From Euwallacea fornicatus (lineage: Eukaryota; Arthropoda; Insecta; Coleoptera; Curculionidae), in assembly GCF_040115645.1 (NCBI RefSeq), contig NC_089575.1:1798001-1862000 (forward strand): a DNA stretch of 64,000 nucleotides, given 5' to 3'. This document shows, piece after piece, positions 47,221-59,700 of this stretch. The position numbers and the translations under genes were made by a program. How positions within the stretch are numbered: position 1 is the stretch's first letter; each line of letters opens with the position of its first letter. A model generated the notes under the pieces. The model was not told the DNA's origin and did not search any database. It saw only the letters and a list, made by a program, of their open reading frames with translations.

Positions 47221-49272
47221 TTAACTTCTCTTCATAGAGGCTTTTTCACGCCCCCGATACTTCACACTTAAACCCAATTTGTCGTGGACTTCTTTAAGGG
47301 TCTCGTTAGCGATTTGTGACGCTTTTTCAGCGCCCTCAGCTAATACACTCAATAAATACCCTTGGTCAGTCATATGACTAGAAATTGAATTTTGTATTGG
47401 CTTAACATAGGCTGCAACAGCGTCTGCTACTCTTAGCTTGTATTTTCCTGTGTCTATGTCTTCAGCCTCCTTGCAGATCTCCTCTGCAGTCTTGCCAGTG
47501 ACAAAGGAGTGTATGCTAATTAGGTTTGAAACTCCAGGTCTGGTTTCAGGATCGAACGTTACCTAATGAAGAACATTTAAAGAATTTGAGTTGAAGTATT
47601 GAAACAATAATATGTACTTCTGAAGTGAAATCTGTAACTGCTTTTTTGATATTTTTCACTATGGTATCTGGAGAGTCAGTTAGACAAATTCTGCTTTTCT
47701 CATCAGGGTCAGACTTCGACATTTTTTTTAATGGATCTCGCAAACTCTTTATCCTGCCGTACTCGCTTGCTATTAAAGATAATATTTTAGTTCAAGATAG
47801 AACTTAAATAACGCCAGAATACTCACAAGTAATTAATGTATGTGGAGTTGGAAATGTTTGGCCATACCTATTGTTAAACATCCTGGTCAATTCTTGGCAC
47901 AGCTGAATCTGCTGTACCTGATCTTCACCTACAGGCACATGAGTAGCTCTTGAAGAACCAAATTAAAACAAAGCTACCCTTTTAACACATAACTGTAACA
48001 TTACCTACTTGTAGGACAAAATATCTGCAGCCTGCAGGACTGGGTAGACGAACAAGCCCAGAGGAATATTTTTCAAACTGGCTGATTTTTCTTTGTACTG
48101 TGGCAAATGAGCTAATCTAAATGTTTAATTGCACATTAGGTGAATGTTAAGAAGTTAATTAAGCACCTGGCCATTGTTGAAATACATCCTAAACACCAGC
48201 ATAATTCAGCATGTGCAGGAACTGCGGACTGTTGGAAGAGTATTATTTTATTTGGATCTAATCCGCAGCCAAGTAAAGTTGCTGTCAATTCTAAGATGTT
48301 TTGCCGAAGCTTCTTTGGGTCCTAATGCAGAAAATCAGTATTTTATTTGTTAGTTATTCCCTTAAATTGTAAACTCTTACATGTGGCAATGTAATAGAGT
48401 GAAGATCAACAATACTAAGAATAAGATTTTCATTCTGGTCTTGCAGTTTAATCCATTGGGAAATGGCACCAAGATAATTTCCTAAATGTATAGAACCTGT
48501 TGGTTGAATTCCTGAGAATATTTTTGTGGGATATGGTTCTTCACAAGTTAACTAAAATTATTGTTGTGATTTTACATACACAACTTTTGAGTCTTTCAAG
48601 TATATGTTATGTTGGTTAATTGAAACCGAGAATGTGCCTCTTTTAAGGAACTTCTAAGGTTATGTAAGTTTCTCATAGGCATAAATAACTCTATTTTAGG
48701 GGTGAAAGCGTATCAGTAAATGCACGGACCATGATGCAATTCTTCCAGAGGACTTGTCATTGCTGATTTAAAGCTTATCAAAGTTGGAAAGTATCGTTGT
48801 TACTGAAAAATTCATGAATTGAATGCTAACACTAATCCTTGATTGTTAATGGTCCAATGATGATTTGTCAATACATCATCATCATGTTCAATCTCATATC
48901 TCTCTGTTTGATTGTTTGCAGTAAATAAATTTACTATTTAACTCACTACAAATAAGTACAGGTACACATATTACGTAAATATAAATATCTGAAGTAAAAC
49001 CAATCTTTTTTTACAGACATCCGATTCATCAAACAACATCAAAATTTAATATAACAATGTTAACAGTACGAATATATTGAAAGTTGAATTAATTTTGCCT
49101 TCACGAAAAGTATATCCACATAAGGCTACCAAAAGTTACCCCGAATTAGGCAATTTTAGTTATTTTTGTTAAATTTTAGAATTTTATGCTTGTTAAATGA
49201 TCATATTACCTTCTTTGAGGAATATTGTCTTATGTGAGGAAATACACGTGTGACGAACTTTCTTAACATCAT
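47221..49272 (-). CDS. WARS2: Mitochondrial tryptophanyl-tRNA synthetase
   Basis: Seven exons on the minus strand: 49272-49210, 48551-48381, 48321-48167, 48116-48009, 47948-47827, 47769-47618 and 47562-47221 (TAA). They join in phase to 370 residues, close to the 360 or so of animal WARS2. The enzyme charges mitochondrial tRNA-Trp. The first exon, MMLRKFVTRVFPHIRQYSS, is basic and hydroxylated with no acids, a good matrix-targeting peptide. Exon 2 has the ATP-binding block FSGIQPTGSIHLGNYLGA (HIGH-like HLGN). Exon 5 has THVPVGEDQVQQIQLCQEL. Exon 6 has the KMSKS loop (47725-47711, KKMSKSDPDEKSRI). The last exon carries the helical anticodon-binding tail (RPGVSNLISIHSFVTGK). All splice sites are GT-AG. 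No break is seen and the gene looks functional. Confidence 0.96.
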
Positions 49273-50799
49273 GGCTTGAGAATCCCACGAAATATTAATA
49301 ATTTAAAGAGGCTTTAACGGTTTAAACTTTATGTTTAAAAGCATAAACTACAAAACTTATTATTAATTCACGGAAAGAAAATTTGAGGTTAATGGCAAGA
49401 TATTTATTGACAGTATCCAGAATACGTTGTTTTATAATTATTCCCCCGTTGTGTTCGTTTTCTCTTTAATGTCATACAGCAAAAGAGGATAAAAAATATT
49501 GGCATTTGCTCTATATACTCCGAACATAGTTTGCAATGCGCGAACTACACTATTACAGGGTCATGAAAATATCTTGACCCTTTCTGCTTTGTATCTATAG
49601 GGTCTGCATAATATTTTGAATAATTATTTCTTATCTGCAGGATATGAAAATAAAACACTATTAAAAGTCAATATGACTAAAGAGCAACGTTGTAATCAGC
49701 CCCATTTTATTAAATTGAAAATATAAAGTGAGACATTATAAATATATTACGTCGCACAATGTCGGTTCATATAAATCTAGAAATTTTAAGTATTTTTGGT
49801 AATGAGGAGTATGTATATTATCATACATTATTAAGTAGTAAAAATTGGTATGTCTGCAAAATGTTATACTAACCATAATGGCTCTATACGAATCACTTAT
49901 AAAGTACGAACAAGGCACGCAACATAGTGTTTTAGATCTCCAGATGAATAAATTCAAGAATTTAAGAACCCCACTAGTGTAATAATTATATAATATTAAT
50001 AATTACCTAGGTATTTCAAAAAGTAAATCTACAATCTATTTAACAATAAATTAGTTAGCTTTTGATATGATAATTAAAAAATAATCGTTAAACCTAAATG
50101 TCGCAAATAATAATATTATAATAAAACACATCACATGTTTGAAACATTCTCTAATAAATAAATAACAAAAAACAATAAACAAATTACCCAAGGGGGCGTA
50201 AATTATAGTCGATTTAATGTAATAAGAAATTTCGCTAAAGCCTAACAAGTGTAATTGTGGCTAAAATTAGGTAATAGACTATATCTTGTACGATTTCAAC
50301 GAAAATAAAAACTTAATATTATAGGAGTTTAATGTGCCTTGTTTTGCTACTTCAACAACTATAAGCTAACAATTAATTTAATATACACCTTAGGACCTAT
50401 AGAAAAACTCCACTTGTAAGTAAATGTTCTGGGAGATATGTTACAAAAGTCGCTGATGTAAATAGAGAGAGATATGGAGTCATATTTTATGTCAACGACA
50501 ATTAACTATATCGTAAAAGCAACAAAACAAGACACACAAACAAAACAAAGATAAAATTTGAAAAAGATAAACTCCAACATGAAACGCTTTAAAACTTACA
50601 CACTAGACCCTTTCAGTCCCGTATCATTTGAGTGCACACAATTTCCTGTCCCGCATGTCGACCCTTATCGAAAGCCGATTAAAAGTTTCCCTCGAAAATA
50701 TCGTCCTGGTAGATCCGAGGATCGGATCAAGTATTTCAATCATCAAAAATCATATAAATCATCATCTCAAGTCGCGTCGGGATCGACGCGCGCCCTGTA
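49273..50799. other. AT-rich spacer, probably including junctophilin 3' UTR
   Basis: No coding exon is visible. The part just below 50800 is expected to be the minus-strand 3' untranslated region of junctophilin. The sequence is AT-rich with only short shadow frames. Confidence 0.45.
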
Positions 50800-53700
50800 C
50801 TATGTCAGTAGCTTGAAGAACATGATCGCCAGCGAAATGTTGATAAAGAGAACTACAAGGACCAACTGCTGTCTCGAAAACCAATCCTGAAAAGCCACAA
50901 AGAAAATTCTTGTTTATCGCAGATTATTTTTAATGGAGAATCATGTAAATAAGACAACAATGAGGGTGAAAAAGGTACCACAAACACAGCGTGTATAAGA
51001 AGAACGAAAATAAGACCGAACCTAGGTATATTGTTTGTTATCCAACGATAAATACAAAATAATAACATTTATTGGCAGGCAGCTGCAAATACTATTTTTT
51101 CGTAGCTTTACAGAGAACTAACGATGCGAATGATGCCAAGTTACACATATACGAATATTATTATCTAGGACAGTTAAAACGTACCTATTCGATCTCTGTA
51201 ATGCGGTATGTAAGGAAATAATATTGCGTTAAGTATGAAGAAAGTTCTAATTCTGAGCATAATGATTCACTATAGTAATAGCGTGAATGTTGTGATATAA
51301 ATATACAGTAAATCATTTGCTTTTATGACAAACCTAGGTAAAGCCAAAACTAGCAACAGCACCGGGCATTCATTTGAAGTCATTCTAATCAAAACAAATT
51401 TCGGTTCATTTACGAAATTGGCTATTTTCGTCCCTTGGGCGTATGCCCGGCGCTCTGCTCTTAAGTTTCTACCCTAAACACTAAACACAAATTAGATAAG
51501 CTATGACGAGTACATTATTACTACAGCAATTATTGAGTTGTAGACTGAAATAAGCTTCAAAGAGAGAAAGTGGAATGAGTCAGCATTTCTGAGGGACTTA
51601 CCTTAACTTGCGGACTGACCAGATAAAGAAGCGGATTGGCTCGTAGTCTTTCCCGCTCGTCGATTTGTCTACGGATCTCCTCTCGTCGAGCAGACCCCAG
51701 CATCGACACCTCCTCTCTGGGCATCTGACGAGTGGCCCTTGGTAAGTCTTGGACGTCCGGTAATGATTTCTTGCGTTGGAGGGACGTTTGTGTCGCTAAC
51801 ACCTAAGAAAGGTAGAGAAAGAGATGTGAGTGGTGGATATGATGAAGATAGTGCAGATTTAGGACGTTCGCGAAGATCATAGAACAGGGGACGATTGTTG
51901 TCAAATTGGCGACGAAAAACGCACAGGGCGCGCCATAACTCATAGCAGATTGTTGAATCACAGATCCTTCACATGAAAATGCGACGAGTTGACTTAGTTT
52001 AGCTGTATGGAAATTGGACATCGACCGAAGCACGGGATCGATGCATCTCCTGCACTATTAATCTTGCTCGAAGACATAATTTACCAATGACACGAGTGAT
52101 TCTAAACATCTGAGATTCCTAGGAAGTTCTTGGGTTTTGTCGGTTTTCTTGATTTTATGGTGACTTGCTGTTACCGTGGTCTGCCCTATTGCGCTTTTCA
52201 AGGGAATGGTTTTAGCCTGCTTGGAGTTTGAGGAGATTTAGAAGTTTCTGGAGGATTCTTCAGATTTCTTGTAACTACTAAAAGACCGTTGGAAAATTTC
52301 AGAAGTAATGGTCAAGAACAACGCATAGGTTTTAAATCAGGATAAACAGATAATGACTTTGGAACCTTAGAAACACCTAAGAAACGTCGTTGTAGAAGCG
52401 CATTGGGGCCGCATTGAGCGAGCTCTTGGAGGAAATATCGGACACTTCAATTATTTTCGTTACAGAACCACGTTCAATGTCGCCGAAGTACGTGTTACAG
52501 CAACAAGCGAGATTTGTTAGATTCCTAAGACTTCAATTTCGCAACACGTTCTATTTAGGCGTGTATTGCTGTCTCCTTAAAGGGAGAAGTTGCAAATTCG
52601 TTAAATGGAGAAAACGTCATTTTTGGGGACCGTTAAAATGCAATAAGCGGTGCTGTCAAATTATTTTTAATACATAAATGTACAGGATGAGTCGCGAGGG
52701 AACCGACACGTTGCAGCGCGGGGGGCCTCAAAATAAGACGATTCGTTGAACTATTTTCTACAATTGGTACCGGAGGAGACGCTGACCTCAGAAGTCGGCT
52801 GAAAATTCCTGAAAACGCCACATTTCAGTGATTCGGCATCACAACGCAACCGAATAGGAAAAAATATGTTTTACGTTCATCAAAATCGTAGAAACTTGAA
52901 ATCGACGCGTGGTCAATAAGGGTCAGGTTTGGAGTGAGGTGAGGCGCAAAAGGAATGAGATTTTTTTTTTTAATCTGCAGAGTAACCGACAGACAGGCAG
53001 CACCGTTTAATAAGCAAATTTAATTCTAAAGCTTTCGTCCTTCTCCAGAACTTGTCGAAAACCTTATCGTTCCAGGTAAAATCCCAGTTTTGCCGAATGG
53101 AACCAAACAAGATTTAAAAGGATTTAAAGGGATTGCTACAAGCTATTTGTAATTTGCCAAATTCAAGCAGGTGATAGATGTCCCGGATGTGGCGTTACAT
53201 CAGTGCGATTTGGCTTAGAAATGGCTGGAAAATTTTCATTTAGCGAGCAAGCTGATGCGTAATCCTTTTAAATCCCTTTAAGTTTCGCTTGGTTCCCTTC
53301 CGCAAAATTATGATTTTATCGAAAATGATAAGGCTTTTGACAAATACCGAAAGGGAATAAACGTTTCAGGACAAAATTTGTCATTAATTGGTATTTATCA
53401 GTAACTTTAGAGATAAAAAAAAACCTCGACTCTTTTCGACTTTGTCCGGCCCCCGCTCCGACCCTTATTGAGCCTCTATCGATTACACGTTTCTACTAGT
53501 TAAAGGTGTCGATGATAAACCGTGTTCCAAAGCCGATTGAGCGGTGATGAGGAATTGCTGAAACGAGCCGTTATTTCGAAGTTTACGAGTCGACTTCGGA
53601 AGTCAACATCTCCTCAACCACTAAGCGCGGGAAAGAGATATTTCCGGGCACCTCACTCGCGCCTGCTCTGCACGTGCCGCGACTCACCCTGTGCGCGTTG

Positions 53701-56700
53701 AAATGTCGATCAACGCTTTTAGTAGAAAATACTTGAATAACGGTTAATTAAAAATTTAATTAAATTTCGTTAATTTAATTAATAAAAAGCGTAATGCGTT
53801 TGTTAATTTCTTTCTTTCCAGCACTGAAGCGTTGTTATTCCAAGATCGCATGTAGCGTTCAACGCGTTAACAATGCTCGATTTGTTCCAACGCGGGCCTA
53901 GCACTTTCGGCGCTTTAAAATCCTTCAGTGCGAATATTATTTTTAGATTTGCCGGCGGTGCGACGCTGGCCGCACGTCACTGGATGCTTTGAAGGAAAAA
54001 AGCGATTTTCAAATTTCTTGCGAGATCATTGTGGCGCTTAAACTGATCTCGAGGTCTTGTCGCAGCTCGATTAAAGGTGCCCAGTACGAGGAAAAGCGCG
54101 TTTTTAACTGTTACTTTTGAAGCTTCAACAGATTGGCGCCATTGAAGACAAGTTCCGAGATCATTCCAAAATCGAAAATTCATCAAATTCGCGTAAGAAC
54201 GACGCACGGTCGATAATCACTTTTCCAGCTCTCCCGCCGCCGCAGTGCTTCTGGAATTTTTAAAGTGCCCAAAGGAGAAAACTGAAAGGACCGCTTCGCA
54301 CCAACGGGCTTTTCCCGAGCCGGTTTATCCGGAAGAGCGAGGGTTTTCCGAACGAATTACCCACTGTCATTGACTGTTGGAAACCTATAAATAAACCCAG
54401 TGCAACCAACAACGAGTGCTAATATTAACCTGAGCAGGCGGAGTGTCGATCCAGCTCTCGGAGGCCCTTCGGGCCATCAAAGCTGGCGAGAACATCAACT
54501 CCTCCTCCTCCTCATCATCAGCCTGGTACCACATCATCGCCACCAACGTAACGACACGTGTAAAAACTAAACTAAAGGCATTTTGAGGATAGGAATGGAC
54601 AGGTATCACATGGTTGTATTGAGCACTGACGGTCGAATCATCGGCGAAGAGAAATCTTTGATCGAAACCTGGACAACATGACCCGCACTGTCTGGAGGAG
54701 AACCGCGTCACTGAGGGGAATCGAGGTGCCCGATTTGGACGCTTTTAGAAGCAGCAGCAGCAGCAGCAGCAGCGCCGCGACGCCGAACGCAGTGGGGGGA
54801 CTGCGGAGTGGTATTTCGGTCCAAATGAAGGAGAGATTTGTCACACGACATTGTTCGCGGTTCACGAATGTGTTCAAGGTTTTGTCCGTGTTCTGGATGG
54901 GTTGTTAATTTGGATATTTTTAGAAAATTAGCTTTTTTACCTACCTTTGCGGCTTGCGCGTTAGGTTGTCCTGGAATGAACAGACTCTCAGTCCGCTTAG
55001 GCTGATTGGGGGACGGAATAATGTCTTGACCGAGGCCCCTTTTCCGAAGGATCACATCCTCGAATGGCGGCGCGCTGTTGTTTTGCGCCACGGGGGACGT
55101 ACTCTGACCTGCGAACAACCAAATTTGGACCTAAGGATCTCAGGGCTGTATCCCGAATCCGCCATTTTGAACAGAAATATTTTAAATATTGAAAAAAGCG
55201 CACGAAAAATTCGATCGATTTTTAACAACGTTCGTTTGCTGTTAATGGCGGCATTTGGCTCAGTCAAAGTTAAAAGAATATCTACTATAAACCAAGTCAA
55301 TGACGAATATTGCGCGGGATCAGTGCTTTAAAATACACGCATGTGTGGCTGCTGCGAACCTACCTAAAAATACTTTGTTGCTAAAATGACTACGTTTGGC
55401 CCGTTTTGACCATCACCGATAGGAAGAATATCCAAGGACCGCTGCAGTAATAAATCAACAGACCGCAAACGCAAAGTGACCATAATTTTCAAACTTCTAC
55501 ATCCCCTTATCTTTTGACCGTTGGTCATAAATTACTCCCCTGTTTAGTCTAAATACTAAATAGCTAATGGAGCTTTCAAGTCCCGGGAGACACCCTCTGG
55601 ACATTAGTACGTACATTGGCCTTTTTTGCGCTTAGTTTAAGTATCTCTTCTTGTTGTTTGATGCGTTACCTGATAGGACTCCCGTAGGCACGGAACCGTT
55701 CTTCATCGCCGAATTATTAACCCCCGAGGGTGTGGGCGTGGTACCCCTGGCTGCTGATGGAGCCCTGAGGGTCCTGTCTGGAGTCTCCAGTCTGGCGGCC
55801 GACGTTCGGTCTACTGACGGTTGTCTCGAGCCCGTCATTGAGTTACTTAACCTACCGGTTGCCCTGGAATACCTGAAACACAATGGGGGAAGCACTCAAA
55901 ATTTGTCGAGCGTTCTCTTCGGTGTAAGGAGAGACGTTCGGAATGCCGTAACGGATGCTGTAACTGTTATCAACCATTTTAATCGGCCTAAATTGGTCGC
56001 TGCGAGCAGAGAACGAAGTACGTAATAAACGTTAAATCACGAAGACTTTACTGCTTAACAAACAACCACCCAGTTTATTGCGGGCGTTGGGTTTCGGTCT
56101 TGGGGTCATATGGGTGGCTCCCAATCCGAAAGAATACGGGCGGCCTCCGTCTGATTAAATTGCGCGATGCTGTAAGTTTAACTGTCCGTGGACAGCGACA
56201 TGGTCTCGGCGACCACTTTACATCTTTAATTTCATTGGACAATTTCAGGATTGAACGGGTCTAATTGACGTCTTCCTCAGACCGAGTGCCACGATTTAAT
56301 AGATTTTTTCAAATCAAACAATGCCTCATTCGTACACTATCTAGACGTAAAAAATCAATTCGCCCCATTTGCTCACCTATCTACACTCGAGTCCCTACTG
56401 GGCGGCCTCTTGTAGTGATCGAAATGGTCGATCGACGATTGCTGCCCTATGCTGCCCAGGTAGGGCCGCTCCCCCGATACCCTCCTCGACATCCTTCGTA
56501 TCGAATTAGCGTTCGGAACATTCTCCCCGGTAATGGAATTTCTGGGATTGTGCAGGGGCACGCCCAGATCGTTGCTCGCATTCTTGTTTCCAACAGCGCT
56601 TCCACTATTCTGGTTCGCGTTGGGAATCTGCGGCCCGAATTCGTTCAAATGCGAAGAAGCGTTGCCGTAGGGATTGCCAATCCCGGGATTTGTAATGACG

Positions 56701-59700
56701 GGATTGTTAATTCCGGGATTGTTCAATCCTGGATTGTTCATAGACGCAAAGGGTTTAGCTTGCTGCGATTGGTAAGAGTTTTGCTGCGGTTGCTGCGGGT
56801 AAGAGTTTTGCATGCTGTAAGGGTTTCCTTGTTGTGGCTGTTGATAAGTGGTGGGTTGTTGTTGATTCATCTGATACGCCTGCGTAGAATTTCCCATTTG
56901 GTTCGGAATTTGGTTCCCCACGTTAGGTTTGTTGATTTTGTTCGGTATCTGATTGGAAATTTCGCTGTTCACTCGGTTGGGCATTTGATTGGGAGCTTGG
57001 TTCGGTATTTGGTTGAGCGCGTTAGCGGCATCCGCCTCTTTTTGGTCAAAGGAGAGTTCCAGGTTTTTCTCCCGGTATTTCATTTGACGTTTCAGCCGTT
57101 CCAGGCCCGGCTGCTTGAAATCCGGGGCGTATTGTTTGGCGACGGTCTCGGCAATTTCTGAGTCTATTCGGGCCTGCGCAGCGGAACCGTCGGCCTGTTC
57201 GGCTTTCCCCCGCGCTGTGGCCGTCCTGTAACGATTCTTCGCAAAAATCACTAAAACCGATTAAAATACTTTTACCTGGAAATTGCGATATCAGCCTTCT
57301 GGAGGGCGATCTTCGAGGCCCTCTGCGCAGCGTTCACGGCCGCGTCTATCCTCTCCCGGAACTTGGCACTCCTCACCAGGAAGAGCCGTTTCTTTTGGCT
57401 CGTTATCAGCACGTTGTTCTTGTATTTACCCTCCTCTTTCTCCCCATTGGCGAACGTCGTGACCCCGTAACCGTACTTTTTGTTCGCGTACCATTCACCC
57501 TCGTACTTCAAGCCATCGGATCGCTCGCTAATGCCGTAGCCTGATCGTTTGTCGTTGCTCCATTCACCCATATACGTTTCCGTCACGCTCGGATCCATTT
57601 GTTCATCCTGAAACCAGAGATTGCTGACGAATAAGGAACACCTGGAGCTGCTCACCCACATCTATCACAAAACTAGCATTGGAATCTGACGGCATTGAGT
57701 TGTTTGTCATCACAGACCCCGCCGAATCTGTACTGATATAGGACGCTGAAGAGGCGTTGCTTCGTATGCTACCGGAAGCCGTTCTTCTGTCCAACTCTCC
57801 AGTACTCGCTCCTTTTTTGAGGATGCCCTAAAAATCGACATTAATCAAATGGAGCTCATCGTACAGGATTGAGTAAGGAGGAGCGTGCTTTCGTACTATC
57901 GTCGACTGGTACCTAGATGACGCGCAATTTTTCAGCTTTCCAACAGACCCTCGCAGAAACCCAAAAATAGGGACATTCTTTACGTGTCACATGTGTAATG
58001 ATTGGCGAACGTTAGAACGTGTTGCGATTTAAAACGGTGATCATGAACCCTTTCAAGCTGCCAAGACTACAAACGATATCCTTGGACTTTTTAAAACCCT
58101 TCATGCTCCCAAAACTAACGGAGCTATGACGCGACACCTAAATCTGATGATGCAGAAGGTGAAAGAGTAATTGCTAAGAGAGCTGAAGCTGACATACCGA
58201 CTGAAACTGCCCAAACTGCTGAAGCTATTTTGGAACCCGAAGGGTTCTGGGGAATTTTGGATCGACATACTTCCAGTCATTTCAACAAAATTCAGTGGCA
58301 GTGCCCGTGGGCAAACGTCGAGTGCCATCGGTTATTTCACTGTTTTTCCTACAATTTACCTGCTAAAAGGGGGCTAAATGAGAAAACCAGCGCCCATTTT
58401 TACACGATTTGATAAATAGACTTTGTCTAGACGGTCTTTACTCCATTACCGACGTTTTTACGGAACTGACCGAGTAACAGCGCAATAACGCTTGAAGTTG
58501 TTAATGATGAGCTGAAGCTCGAGGGACTTCAACGGAGGGCTTTGCGGTGATAATGTCGTCCCTCTTGCTGAGGCACTTTTTGCGAAAAAACCGATCGTAT
58601 TTGCCTGAGCTGCTGGCACTTCCCTTCTACTAAGTTAAAGAAATTGCATTTCCCACATGAACTTAAGACTTTTTGCGCTCATTTGCTTTGAAGGATCGCG
58701 TACGCGCATTTCTACCATTTCCCCAAAAGCCTCGTCTGTTGTGAATGTAAGAAATTCAGGACAATATACCTACTTTGAAAATGTGTTTTTTAATGTTCCC
58801 GGAACCCAAAGATCTTCGCCTGCTCCCCACTGCAGGCTCCGTGCTGTTGCTCTGCAGCACGAACCCCCCTCTGGAATCGTCCACCCTTCTGTCTCTCTTC
58901 TCGGCCGCGTCCTGAGGCGCGGCACCGGGCTCGCTGCTGCGCAACGATGTCATAGACCCGCGCAGCGCCTTCTGTCCCCGGTACTTGGATGCCTTGCCGA
59001 AGGGGGCGCTGGTCCGGACACCGTAACCGTGCCGCATGCCCCGCATCCATTGTCCTTGGTATGTGCCTGGAATATTCCCACATTTAGCACACTCGCCCAT
59101 CAAACAAGATGCAATTCGGCCAAATTTACTGTTCTAAGAATTGAGGAGATATGTTTGGAATGGGTCCAACAATACGCCCATAAGTCATGAACCTTTTTAA
59201 TTTGTCAATCGTTCTCCCCGCGGCTTTTATGTCGGAATTTTATTGACTCAAGCGAAATTTTAACGCTCACGAAAGCTCCAGATGAAGCTTTACGGCTCTA
59301 TCCGGACGCTAATATCCACACATTCGGTCCGTAGAGGATGCGACAAATCGCGCGATGGAACGAGTTTTGGAAGAACCCCCGGCCGATAAACGTCCGGACA
59401 AAACTGGAAACGGGACTAAGTCGATGGGCGGCCCTCTCCCTCAAGTTTTAACCCGTTAAGCTAGCCGGGTGAAAACAGATTTAGAAACTCGCTCTATTTT
59501 GGACCAAACAAGTTATGAAAATACGTAAAAATAGCGTCGCTTGAATTATATTTATGCCGACGATTTACTGCAACAACAATTTCGGTGCGACTCTGTTTTC
59601 AACACCCATCGAAACTGTGTTTTATTTGGCCCAACAAACGGCAGGACCCATTAGATCCGGTAATATGTTGTTTACGTGCTCGCGGAGGCTCGAGCCGAGC

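Noticed and set aside
54638..54877. Minus-strand frame with a poly-Leu run as a possible membrane protein
   Set aside because: The Leu run is just the (GCA)n tract read in another frame inside a junctophilin intron.
56265..57161. 298-codon plus-strand open frame
   Set aside because: It is the complement of the long junctophilin exon; its composition is a shadow of the Asn/Pro/Gln-rich coding strand.
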